Shown here piece by piece: positions 1-8,013 of a DNA stretch of 41,878 nt. The notes below the pieces were generated by a model. It searched no databases, was not told where the DNA came from, and worked only from the letters and a program-made list of their open reading frames with translations. The position numbers and the translations under genes are program-made. Every line of letters starts with the position of its first letter. The first letter of the stretch is position 1. The DNA comes from Muribaculaceae bacterium. GTDB lineage: Bacteria; Bacteroidota; Bacteroidia; Bacteroidales; Muribaculaceae. Location of the stretch: assembly GCA_024400935.1 (NCBI GenBank), contig JAKSLZ010000019.1, forward strand, positions 1 through 41,878, in the 5' to 3' direction.

Positions 1-198
1 AACTTTTGCCAGGGATAACGTCCGCTGACAGTCAACCGAAATCAGGAAAATACACCCCTTTCTGGCAATGGACTATATATGACGGTGTTTGAGGATGTTG
101 CGGCTAATGTCGCGACTTTTACCGGACAGCAATAATTTTTTTTGCAGATTGCCCCGCGCGGAAATCACTGATTTTTTATTGAAGAAACATTAACAACG

Positions 199-667
199 AG
201 AGGCTGAAAGCCGGCACGCACAAAGCTTGCTTTGGGCACATAACCCCCACCGAAAGGAGTGAAACGACTGCCGGTGGGGGTATAAAGTGTAACAAAACGC
301 GCGGTTGAAGACCGCTACCTCGAAACGAACAAGGTGGCGGTCTTCAACCGCAGTATAGTGTATCGCATTTTCCCTGCCCTGCCTTCGCTTGCGCTCAGTT
401 AGGACAGGGTTATGTGGGGCTGTGTCATAATGCATGAACACAACTTCTGATTGTGCCATCAACCGTTATGCCCGGCTACGGGCAGTAGGTAGGGACGACA
501 CCCCCGTGTCGTCCGTAGCGACCGCAGGGCGCTGCAACACAATAGGTTACTACGGAGAAATCATGCTCGTACCGAGCATACGGACGACACGGGGGTGTCG
601 TCCCTACATTCTTCAGCCACAAGCAAAATCGCATTATGACACACCCTCGTGGCGGCTTCCAGCCTCT
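199..667. repeat. nested inverted-repeat (REP-like) cluster
   Basis: This 899-base stretch at the left edge holds no convincing gene. It contains several inverted repeats nested inside each other. Arms 199-213 and 653-667 match at 14 of 15 bases, 421-433 and 631-643 match 13 of 13, and 489-515 and 581-607 match 27 of 27. Each 27-base arm is itself a hairpin, with GGACGACAC opposite GTGTCGTCC. Further local hairpins lie at 243-281 (ACCCCCACCG/CGGTGGGGGT), 301-351 (20-base arms around GGTTGAAGACCGC, one G-T pair) and 470-483. The pattern resembles REP-type extragenic palindromes or a decayed palindromic element. I see no transposase. Bases 1-198 and 668-899 show nothing I can name. Confidence 0.75.
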
Positions 668-899
668 CATTACAAAATCTTGAAAAATCAGTGAGTGCGG
701 GGAGTTCGCAAAAATAACATTGGTGTATAGTTACCCCAAGACGACAATGCCCAAACTGTTGTTTTGCATAGCATAGTTAAATTTTTTGCATGCCTAAAGT
801 CCTAAAACAAAAACCTGTTTTGTTGGTTGTTGTAATATGGGCTTTTCTCAGGGTGAGACAACTCTCCATGTCATTTTTTCCATCAAGGATATATCTTTG

Positions 900-1469
900 C
901 TAATCAGAAACGGGCTGCTTGACAGCGACAATTGTCACGCCATGGGTCTTGCCGGCGATGTATCCGCATGGCTCGGCTGCTCCCGGCAGCATGAGATTGT
1001 CCACTATCATTGGGTGGCCGTTGGCAATGGTTGTGGCATTAAACGTTGCTCCTGCGATGAGCTTGCTGTTCTCGGTAGACAGTACTGTGAATAGATTGTC
1101 TCCGTCAAACCGCAGCGTGCATGTGCGGTTAGGGTGCCATTTGAGGATAATCGTGGTGCCGGGCGCAAGTTGCTTGGCATGTACAGCCTTGCCTATGAAG
1201 TCTGACGAGTTGCGTCCGTCCACAGCAGCACAAAAGGCGTTCCATCCCTCATAACCTACATATCGTGATAGAATCTCCCTTGTGGTCTCGGAAGGCACTG
1301 GTTGCCAGCTTACCTTGCCCCACAATCGCTTGATTGTGGACAAACTCAGAGAGTCGCCAGTAACCGACTTGATGTTGAGTAGCAGAGCATGAATGCTCGC
1401 CGGGGTGGTCACTTCGCGCCCCCAGCGTTGCTCAACGCGCTGTTTCAATATCTTTACATACTCTTCCAT
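900..1469 (-). CDS. hypothetical protein with helix-turn-helix-like N-terminus, partner of Ser/Thr kinase
   Basis: 189 residues starting at ATG 1469. The start overlaps the end of the upstream kinase gene by 16 bases, so the two are probably translationally coupled. Residues about 40-80 carry SLSTIKRLWG and later YVGYEGWNAFC. This arrangement is common at the N-termini of Bacteroidales proteins and looks like a small helical DNA- or protein-binding module. The rest (about 90-189) is predicted beta-rich, with LAPGTTIILKWHPNRTCTLRF and CGYIAGKTHGVTIVAVK. There is no signal peptide or membrane segment, so it is probably cytoplasmic. The coupling suggests it is a substrate or regulator of the kinase; this is inference. 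The gene is real on length, coupling and family-like motifs, but its function is unknown. Confidence 0.75.
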   Translation of the reverse strand: MEEYVKILKQRVEQRWGREVTTPASIHALLLNIKSVTGDSLSLSTIKRLWGKVSWQPVPSETTREILSRYVGYEGWNAFCAAVDGRNSSDFIGKAVHAKQLAPGTTIILKWHPNRTCTLRFDGDNLFTVLSTENSKLIAGATFNATTIANGHPMIVDNLMLPGAAEPCGYIAGKTHGVTIVAVKQPVSD

Positions 1470-2848
1470 TTTGACATGTCTTTTTTATACTCACCACTAT
1501 AAGAATAGCCTATGTAGAAACGTTTCATGACCACGGTCATCACCGAGTCAAACCGCTCGTCACCGGCTGGCAGGTCCTTCTGTAATTTGCTGCGTGTGGC
1601 AAAATAGGTGGAGCGCGCTATGTCGTGCAAGTCGTTCTTCACCTGCGGGTCGGCCAGCGTGTTGAGGCGCATCACTTCCATCTCACCATAATGCTCGGCA
1701 ATCTCCTGATTGGGACTTATGTCCTCGCCTTTGTCACGCTTTGCCTGGATAAACGACCTGATGTATTTAGCGGTCTCTTTCTTGTGATAGTCGTTGGCAT
1801 AGGCTTGCAGGTTCTTGATAATACTGTCATAGTCATACACCTTTTTCTCAGCCGGGGCATTGGCGGGAGTGGCTGGTGCGGGAGTTGCTTCTGCATCGGC
1901 TATCGGGGTAATGATATCGTCCTTGTCCTCGGGGTTGGGCAATGCACTGTCGGCTGGCGATGGGTGGACGGTAACGCTGTCACTGGTTACTTCTCTCGCA
2001 GTGGTGTCTTGACCGATGTGGGGATGGCTTGCATTATCGGGAAGGGGAGAAGTTGCAGGTGTGTTCGTCAACCAGTAGGCCCCCATAGCTGCAACAGTAA
2101 TCACAACAGTTGCAACCCCCATCCACCACCACTCAAAGCTGCGTTTATGCAGCATCGCGGCCACGTCGAGGGCGCTTTGCACCCTCTTGGCACGGTTCTC
2201 ACGCATGCATCGGGCCGCAACACGCCTCAGCTGGTTCTTGCCAGCTGAGCACTTGGCCATGTCTTCCAGTACAACTCCCAGTGAATAGATGTCGCACAGA
2301 GCATCGGTGATGCCCTCGTTTACACATTCTGGCGCAATGTAGTGCCTTGTGCCGGCGGGCATCTTGAGAGTGGCATAGTTGGATGAGTCGGCAAGTCCCA
2401 GGTCGATGAGCACTGCATGCCTGTGGTGCGGGTCCACGATAATGTTTTGCGGTTTCACGTCGCGATGTACCATCTGGTGTGAGTGCAGGTAATCCAGGGC
2501 CTGGCACACATCATCCACAATGCTAACGGCTTGCTTGTGGGTCAGGCGGTGGCCGGCAAGCACATGGTCAAGCGTCTCGCCGTCGATGTAGTCCATGACG
2601 ATGCATTGCCCCAGCTGGTCTACTTCTTCCATGGCAAGCATGCGCACCACATGGGTGTGTCTCACGCTGAATCCCAAGTTGAACTCCTTGAGCAGCAATG
2701 ACTCGTGCAGCGCACGGTTGTCACAATCAGGCTTGACGCTCTTGAGCACAAACCACTGGCCCATGCGCATGGCACGGTGCACCATATAGTAGCGCCCCTC
2801 GTGCAGCAAGGAGATGTGTGACCACTCCTGGCTGAACAAAGCCTCCAT
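1454..2848 (-). CDS. transmembrane Hanks-type serine/threonine protein kinase
   Basis: About 464 residues from ATG 2848. An in-frame GTG at 2887 would add 13 residues, but the promoter box at 2891-2898 puts the transcript start at or inside that GTG, so the ATG is preferred. The N-terminal kinase domain shows the lysine in FVLKSVKPD, the catalytic loop HRDVKPQN (H about 128) and DLG in place of DFG. IAPECV follows, with DIYSLGVVLEDM after it. One membrane helix at about 240-262 (WWWMGVATVVITVAAMG) follows. The outer part is a Pro/Ala/Thr-rich linker and a charged C-terminal domain with no PASTA repeats. It should phosphorylate Ser/Thr residues on cytoplasmic partners and may sense something outside the inner membrane. 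The downstream overlapping gene is its likely partner. The target is unknown. Confidence 0.88.
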   Translation of the reverse strand: MEALFSQEWSHISLLHEGRYYMVHRAMRMGQWFVLKSVKPDCDNRALHESLLLKEFNLGFSVRHTHVVRMLAMEEVDQLGQCIVMDYIDGETLDHVLAGHRLTHKQAVSIVDDVCQALDYLHSHQMVHRDVKPQNIIVDPHHRHAVLIDLGLADSSNYATLKMPAGTRHYIAPECVNEGITDALCDIYSLGVVLEDMAKCSAGKNQLRRVAARCMRENRAKRVQSALDVAAMLHKRSFEWWWMGVATVVITVAAMGAYWLTNTPATSPLPDNASHPHIGQDTTAREVTSDSVTVHPSPADSALPNPEDKDDIITPIADAEATPAPATPANAPAEKKVYDYDSIIKNLQAYANDYHKKETAKYIRSFIQAKRDKGEDISPNQEIAEHYGEMEVMRLNTLADPQVKNDLHDIARSTYFATRSKLQKDLPAGDERFDSVMTVVMKRFYIGYSYSGEYKKDMSKWKSM

Positions 2849-2890
2849 GCCGGTGTGCGACTTTAATATTTCTGAATCACTGTCCACGAT

Positions 2891-2898
2891 GCAAAGGT
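2891..2898 (-). promoter_or_regulatory. -7 box of kinase promoter
   Basis: TACCTTTG read on the minus strand, a perfect match to the Bacteroidetes -7 consensus TAnnTTTG. It lies only 3 bases upstream of the GTG at 2887, which argues for the ATG at 2848 as the real start or for a leaderless transcript. Confidence 0.6.
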
Positions 2899-3007
2899 AG
2901 TCATTTTTGCGTTAACAATTATCCCCTGTGGCTTGTAAACAATAAAAAAAGCACACCGAGAACCAACAAGAACCAAGACGCAGCGCCTTTGTGTGCCTCG
3001 TCTGTGC

Positions 3008-3077
3008 TAAATTTGCAATGTGATGTAAAATAGTTCGCACCACTGCTTGATAATGTGAAGAATTATTCCTAAATTTG
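3008..3077 (+). promoter_or_regulatory. two tandem -7 boxes ahead of the dynamin operon leader
   Basis: TAAATTTGCAA occurs twice, at 3008-3018 and 3070-3080; both match TAnnTTTG. They face the GTPase operon about 300 and 360 bases before its first ATG. No further match lies between the terminator-like hairpin ending at 3316 and the ATG at 3371. Transcription of the operon may therefore start here and pass through the structured leader. Confidence 0.5.
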
Positions 3078-3147
3078 CAAGGCAATGCCGCCGCAGTTGT
3101 GGCGTTGCACGACATTTGGAATAACAAAAGACAATGTTTCTTTTTGG

Positions 3148-3316
3148 GGCTTGATGAAACCGCCAAATCTTCAACCACAGTTCCCCGCCATAGAGAAGCA
3201 ATTGTCCGCATCTTTACATAAGTACAAGGGTGCGGACTTCTTGCATCACAGTGTGGGGAACAGGCGCTTGGCGGTGCCCATCAAGCCACACAGCAAGAAG
3301 CCGCACCCTTTTTTTT
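3148..3316 (+). promoter_or_regulatory. structured leader with terminator and competing long hairpin
   Basis: Two folds share one strand. Fold A is a long nested hairpin with four paired blocks: 3148-3156 with 3279-3287, 3159-3164 with 3270-3275, 3180-3186 with 3255-3261, and 3204-3210 with 3231-3237, all perfect complements. Fold B is an intrinsic terminator: 3228-3244 pairs with 3293-3308 (16 pairs, one bulge), followed by eight Ts at 3309-3316. The segment 3231-3237 (TGCGGAC) is needed by both, so the folds exclude each other. This is the architecture of an attenuator. An independent small RNA ending at 3316 is the alternative. A smaller hairpin lies upstream at about 3080-3107. Confidence 0.55.
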
Positions 3317-3370
3317 GTGTGTACCCTCTTGCCCCGAGTAACAAAACATAAATCTACCAAAATACAAACT

Positions 3371-5527
3371 ATGGAAGATTACGAAAAGATTATAGAAGAA
3401 TTTAATTCATATATTGATAACAATTGCTTTTCAGATGCTGAAAAGATATTGAATCGTTGGTATGATGTCAACGGGAAATCAAAAGATTTTTATTACTATC
3501 TTAATATTGCATTGATGTATGGAGATTGGATATACAATTACGTCTCAAATAAAGATATAGACTACGGTACATTGGTCAGGAATTTTGGAGAATCTATTTC
3601 AGAAGCAAAAAAGAGAATATCAAAAGATCTGCCAGATGAGGACGTTGAAATTTGGCAAGAGCGATTGAAAGAATTAGGGGAAGTACACAAAGCAATTATT
3701 AAGGCTTTGAGAGATACTACAACTCATCATGATATATCCTCCATGGAGAGTGTTAACGGTAAAGGACAGGAAAGCAGTAATCGAAATGGCTCAACCAAGA
3801 GTAACATAGAGGACCGATATCATGAGTTGATCTCTATATTAGAAAAAACACGTGATAAAATTGGTTCATACAGTTCAAAACATAAGAACATTTCTAAATT
3901 ACAAAAGGAAATGTTTACAGCGGTTGATAACGAAATTGTGTCAATTGAGAAGGAAATTGATAATGCTCTGAACTGTATTTCATGGGAAAATCTTGTCATC
4001 GCCTTCTTTGGAGAAACGAATGCTGGGAAAAGCACTATTATTGAAACGTTTCGTATTTTGTTTGAACAGAATAGGACGGGAGGTCAAGATGGTCTTATCG
4101 TGGGAGATGGTCGCCAAGACTTTACCAAGGATTACCATGAATACAGTATGTCAATAAGTGGTAAAACGTTTACCCTCATTGATGTTCCTGGAATTGAAGG
4201 TAATGAAGATGAATTTCTTGATGTGATAAAGGAAGCTTTGCACAAAGCACACTGTGTGTTTTATGTTCAAGGACACAACAAAAAGCCCGATAGTGCTACA
4301 GCGCAAAAAATCAAGAAATATCTGGGGGATTGGGTTAATGTATATTCTATTTACAATGTTCGAGGTTCGGTTACAGACTATGACGAAGAAGATGAACGTG
4401 AGACATTGCTAACTGACAGTGTGTTGAAAAACGAAAAGCTCATTAAAGAAACATTCCGTGATATTTTAGGTAACGTGTATAAAGGGCACATTACCTTACA
4501 GGCCTTATTGGCTATGTGTGCAAAAGCAAGTTTTTCACATAAACGAGATGACCTTCAGCGAAATCAAAACAAGTTGTTAGGATTTTTTGGAAACGCCGAA
4601 GAGGTTTTGTGTTTCAGTCAATTTAGTTCCATTAGACAGTTAGTCGAAGAAAAGGCATCAAATTTTACAGATGAAATTACTGAGGCAAACAAGCAAAAGA
4701 TGACATCATTGGCACTGCGTTCGGTAAAGAGATTAGAAGATGTCATTTCCAGCGATGACATTGACATTTCTGTTATAGAGCAAAAGCTAAAACAATTCAA
4801 GCGCGACATACAACAAATAACAGGTAACTGCGTGACAAACATCAAACACAAGGTTCCAAATTGTATTTATCATAATTTCTCAATACTAAAAGGTGATTTG
4901 AATTCTTATGTTGACAAAGGTGTTGATGTCTTGAAAAACAAAGGTCACTTAAGAATAGCACGATCAAGAGCCGACACAAATCAATCTATAAAAGAAATAA
5001 TTCATGCTGAATTAATAAATGCACAAAAAAAAATTGAAAACAAAAAAAAGGAATTATCCTCAATTAGGTTCAGTTCGAATTTCGCTTTTGACATTGATGT
5101 TGAAATGAATGTAAATTTAGATGATGCATTAGATGATTTGGATTTAAATCTTGATAAAATCGGAGATTTATGTTTATCTGCAGCTTCTGGAGCTGGAATA
5201 GGATCTTTTTTTGGCCCAATTGGAGCAGGAATTGGAGCTGTTATTGGGGCTGGGGCTCATCTTTTATTTAGTGATGGCGGGAAATCTGAGGCTAAAAAAA
5301 ATATTGCAGAAAGCATAGAAGAAGCAGAAAAAAAAGCCACAGCACAAGTTAACGGTTGCTTAATAAGTATAAATCAGATTATTTATGATGAACAACGAAG
5401 ATTAATGAAAGAAGTTGAAAAGGAAATAAATAATCTGAACGCATTGTCCGATTCATCACTTGTGTTGAAAAAAGACATCAAGAACTATATAAACATAATA
5501 AAACGTAACGCTTATGGTACAGTTTGA
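3371..5527 (+). CDS. dynamin-like GTPase, LeoBC type (Eleos-like defence)
   Basis: 718 residues from ATG 3371; a longer frame back to 3230 runs through the leader hairpin and is rejected. Residues about 1-120 are helical and repeat-like. The GTPase domain has a G1 loop GETNAGKST at about 214 and G3 DVPG at about 271. At the expected G4 place, near 329, the sequence is NVRGS instead of N/TKxD. Long helical stretches follow. At about 604-640 there is a glycine-zipper hydrophobic segment (GAGIGSFFGPIGAGIGAVIG), which probably inserts into membrane. Its end overlaps the LeoA-like gene by 14 bases. LeoB/LeoC and LeoA are bacterial dynamins, and the LeoBC-LeoA pair is described as the Eleos anti-phage system. 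The region is A/T-rich, consistent with horizontal transfer. The exact subfamily is less certain than the GTPase call. Confidence 0.82.
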   Translation: MEDYEKIIEEFNSYIDNNCFSDAEKILNRWYDVNGKSKDFYYYLNIALMYGDWIYNYVSNKDIDYGTLVRNFGESISEAKKRISKDLPDEDVEIWQERLKELGEVHKAIIKALRDTTTHHDISSMESVNGKGQESSNRNGSTKSNIEDRYHELISILEKTRDKIGSYSSKHKNISKLQKEMFTAVDNEIVSIEKEIDNALNCISWENLVIAFFGETNAGKSTIIETFRILFEQNRTGGQDGLIVGDGRQDFTKDYHEYSMSISGKTFTLIDVPGIEGNEDEFLDVIKEALHKAHCVFYVQGHNKKPDSATAQKIKKYLGDWVNVYSIYNVRGSVTDYDEEDERETLLTDSVLKNEKLIKETFRDILGNVYKGHITLQALLAMCAKASFSHKRDDLQRNQNKLLGFFGNAEEVLCFSQFSSIRQLVEEKASNFTDEITEANKQKMTSLALRSVKRLEDVISSDDIDISVIEQKLKQFKRDIQQITGNCVTNIKHKVPNCIYHNFSILKGDLNSYVDKGVDVLKNKGHLRIARSRADTNQSIKEIIHAELINAQKKIENKKKELSSIRFSSNFAFDIDVEMNVNLDDALDDLDLNLDKIGDLCLSAASGAGIGSFFGPIGAGIGAVIGAGAHLLFSDGGKSEAKKNIAESIEEAEKKATAQVNGCLISINQIIYDEQRRLMKEVEKEINNLNALSDSSLVLKKDIKNYINIIKRNAYGTV

Positions 5528-7202
5528 TATTTTTAAAAAAGCAAATAAGAAATTTGTCTTATTTGAAAAATTAGTAAAAGAAGGCACTGCTTGCGGTCTA
5601 GACTTACGCAACATACTTGAAAAGATAAATAACGTTAAGCAAATGATAGCTGACGATATCGTTCGCATCGTTCTTCTTGGCAGTTTTTCGGACGGAAAGA
5701 CAAGTGCTATAGCGGGTTTGCTTGGTAGACTTGAGGATTCTATGAAAATTGACCAAGACGAATCTTCCGATGAATTAAAAATTTATCGTCCTGCTGGTTT
5801 GAAAGAAGGTTTTGAAATAGTTGATACTCCGGGACTTTTTGGTACGAAAGAAAAGGAAGTTGCTGGGAACAATGTCAAGTATTCAGATATTACAAAGAAG
5901 TATCTTTCCGAAGCACATATAGTTATATATGTTTGTGATGCAGTTAATCCCTTGAAGGATAGTCATATTCCTGTAATAAAATGGATTATGCGAGATCTAG
6001 GTAAACTTAATTCGACTATTTTTGTTGTTAACAAGATGGATGAAGCTGGGTATGATCTCTTAGATGATTATGACTATAGTCGTGGTAACGAGATTAAACG
6101 CAATGCTCTGATAACTCGACTACGTAGTGCAATCAATCTTACTCCTGATGAAGAAAAGTCGCTGCGAGTTGTGTGCATAGCGGCAGATCCTAAAGGAAAA
6201 GGGCTCACACATTGGTTCAACAAACCTGATGACTATATTCGACGCTCCCATATTGACCTTTTGCGAAATAATCTAACTGACATAGTTGAAAATAGTGATG
6301 CCACGACATTAGAAGTTGCGGCTGTTGAAGCCTCTATCAAAGACATGTTGATCAACGTAGGGGACCAAATAGAGGATGTAACTGTTTCTGCCGAAAAGGC
6401 ATTAAAAAAGGTTGACGAATCGTGCAAGGACCTATCTCTTGATTTAACTCAATTGAGGTCTGAGTTGTCACTTAACCGCAGTGAAATGGAAAAAAGCCTG
6501 GACCAATATAGAGCAGATTTGTTAAGTGATATAAAGAATGCTTCGGTTGAAACCATAAGTGAAGTGATAGATAGAACACTAGGCGTTCAAGATGGTAAAG
6601 TCTCATTCTATGTCACCTGTAATAATATTGACCGTATCATTTCTTCTTGTGCAGAATCTAACAACACATCGATTCAATCAAGTATGGTTAATTTTGAACG
6701 TGAGTTTGATGCTCAAAATCAAATTCTTTCCAACTCACTGAAAGAAGGTGCAAAGCTGCTAAAGAACGTTACGGTATCGGGGGAGCAAGTAAAAGCCGTA
6801 CGTGATGTGATTGCTAAAAGTTACAAATTTAAACCCTGGGGTGCAATAAAACTTGGCAGTAAAATCACAAAAGGGCTTGGGGTATTAGCTACTGGTATAA
6901 GCATCGGAATTGAAGTCTATTCATGGTACAAAAAATACCAAGACAACAAGAAATTAGATGAGATAAAAGAATCACTCTTGAAAGCTCTAGACGATATTTT
7001 TGCTAAAGTATACGAAACAATAAAAGGTAATGCGTATTATACTAATTTTGCTCCATCATTTATCGAGATGCAAAAACAATTAGACGAACGTAACCTTGAA
7101 GTGGAGAAAATGCGGAAACAAATTTACGAACTAGAGGCGTTTAAATCAAAAATTGACCAATGGAAGTTGGGCGAATATGCAGATTTTGAAGTGATTGATT
7201 AG
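5514..7202 (+). CDS. leoA: LeoA-family dynamin-like GTPase (Eleos-like defence)
   Basis: 562 residues, starting inside the end of the preceding GTPase gene. It has a full G domain: G1 GSFSDGKT at 56-63, G3 DTPGLFG at 104-110 and G4 NKMD at 173-176. The spacing and wording around these (MKIDQDESSD, SEAHIVIYVCDAVNP, KPWGAIK) agree with what I recall of LeoA from enterotoxigenic E. coli and the HP0731 group. A helical stalk follows, then a hydrophobic segment at about 441-470 that may touch membrane. A C-terminal coiled coil lies at about 510-550. LeoA was linked to toxin/vesicle release in E. coli. The two-gene Leo arrangement is also described as phage defence, probably acting on membranes after infection. 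The overlap implies a two-protein complex. Confidence 0.88.
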   Translation: MVQFDIFKKANKKFVLFEKLVKEGTACGLDLRNILEKINNVKQMIADDIVRIVLLGSFSDGKTSAIAGLLGRLEDSMKIDQDESSDELKIYRPAGLKEGFEIVDTPGLFGTKEKEVAGNNVKYSDITKKYLSEAHIVIYVCDAVNPLKDSHIPVIKWIMRDLGKLNSTIFVVNKMDEAGYDLLDDYDYSRGNEIKRNALITRLRSAINLTPDEEKSLRVVCIAADPKGKGLTHWFNKPDDYIRRSHIDLLRNNLTDIVENSDATTLEVAAVEASIKDMLINVGDQIEDVTVSAEKALKKVDESCKDLSLDLTQLRSELSLNRSEMEKSLDQYRADLLSDIKNASVETISEVIDRTLGVQDGKVSFYVTCNNIDRIISSCAESNNTSIQSSMVNFEREFDAQNQILSNSLKEGAKLLKNVTVSGEQVKAVRDVIAKSYKFKPWGAIKLGSKITKGLGVLATGISIGIEVYSWYKKYQDNKKLDEIKESLLKALDDIFAKVYETIKGNAYYTNFAPSFIEMQKQLDERNLEVEKMRKQIYELEAFKSKIDQWKLGEYADFEVID

Positions 7203-7226
7203 TTTAATTTTTAATAATAATTATTT

Positions 7227-7349
7227 ATGAGCGACAACAAGAAAAAAAAGGGACATACCAAAAGTGGCCTTGTTAAAATCGGAACAGCAATTTTGACAGT
7301 TGCGGGTATATTAATTGGTTTGGGTAACGGTAAAGGTAAAAACACATAG
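7227..7349 (+). CDS. 40-residue single-span membrane peptide downstream of leoA
   Basis: A short frame starting 24 bases after the leoA stop, on the same strand and in the same A/T-rich composition. The N-terminus is strongly basic (DNKKKKGHTK). One hydrophobic stretch follows (LVKIGTAILTVAGILIGLG), then a short Gly/Lys tail (NGKGKNT) and a TAG stop. The layout is that of a tiny membrane peptide with its basic end in the cytoplasm. Position and spacing suggest it belongs to the GTPase operon. It has no recognised family. It could be an effector, an anchor for the GTPases, or a toxin-like peptide; none of these is shown by the sequence. Short length means it could be a chance frame, but the clean membrane-peptide pattern makes that less likely. 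Confidence 0.55.
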   Translation: MSDNKKKKGHTKSGLVKIGTAILTVAGILIGLGNGKGKNT

Positions 7350-7609
7350 TTATTTATCATTACGTGAGAGTTTGAGACATAATAATGTACTTGATTTCGA
7401 AAAAGACAATATAAATATACGTGTATAGGGGCATAGATATTGAGATTCCATGGCTATAGTGTGAATCTTGCATTTTGATTGAAATGTGGGGCCAGTTGAG
7501 GTTGTATCTGTGATCTCAAAGCCTTGACATTTAATGGACTGTCCATATCTTTCACTAGCATCTCAGTATTATGTGTTACCCAATTATGTAATTAAACAAC
7601 AATTGTATT

Positions 7610-7948
7610 ATGGATAAAATTGTAGATAAAATTGTAGGGATGGGTGTCCCTGGTTTGATGTTTATTGTAGCGATGTCAATGACAGGACTATCGGGTGCGG
7701 CTGCAATCACAGCAGCTTTGGCTTTACTTGGTCCTGGAGGTATGATTGGAGGCGTGATAACTTTATTAGCAGCAGGAGCAATATCGTCTGCTTTGTCAGA
7801 ATATGGTTTTGACGCAATATTTAGAGCAGTAATTAGAAAATTGTATGCGAAAGGGGAATCAAAGCAAACAATAAAGGATAAAATAAACAAAGGGCCTTGG
7901 TCTAGCAAGTTAAAAGCAAAGGCTATTGCTGATTTAAATTCACTTTAA
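7610..7948 (+). CDS. hydrophobic Gly/Ala-rich small protein, possible accessory of the GTPase system
   Basis: 112 residues from ATG 7610. After a short N-terminus, residues about 12-65 form one or two hydrophobic glycine- and alanine-rich helices (MSMTGLSGAAAITAALALLG, then GPGGMIGGVITLLAAGAISS). An amphipathic basic C-terminus follows (RKLYAKGESKQTIKDKINKG). There is no signal peptide. The make-up resembles pore-forming or bacteriocin-like helices and also the glycine-zipper segment of the first GTPase. About 260 bases separate it from the 40-residue peptide. In 7350-7609 I see no gene, no clear TAnnTTTG box and no strong hairpin, so co-transcription is possible but unproven. The composition matches the GTPase genes rather than the next gene. 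No family recognised. Confidence 0.7.
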   Translation: MDKIVDKIVGMGVPGLMFIVAMSMTGLSGAAAITAALALLGPGGMIGGVITLLAAGAISSALSEYGFDAIFRAVIRKLYAKGESKQTIKDKINKGPWSSKLKAKAIADLNSL

Positions 7949-8013
7949 GCATAGTGCTACGGAACACAAAAAACAGTTTTGGAGCATTTTTTATTAAATA
8001 AATAGGGACAATT

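Noticed and set aside
434-694. Open frames on both strands (190-462 minus, 434-694 plus)
   Set aside because: They run through hairpins and inverted repeats and have no protein-like composition, signal or promoter.
3148-3316. Retron-type msr/msd RNA
   Set aside because: Long inverted repeats are present but no reverse transcriptase gene is nearby.
3230-3370. Upstream extension of the first GTPase gene (47 residues)
   Set aside because: It is encoded by the terminator hairpin and T-run; the composition changes sharply at ATG 3371, where the helical domain begins.
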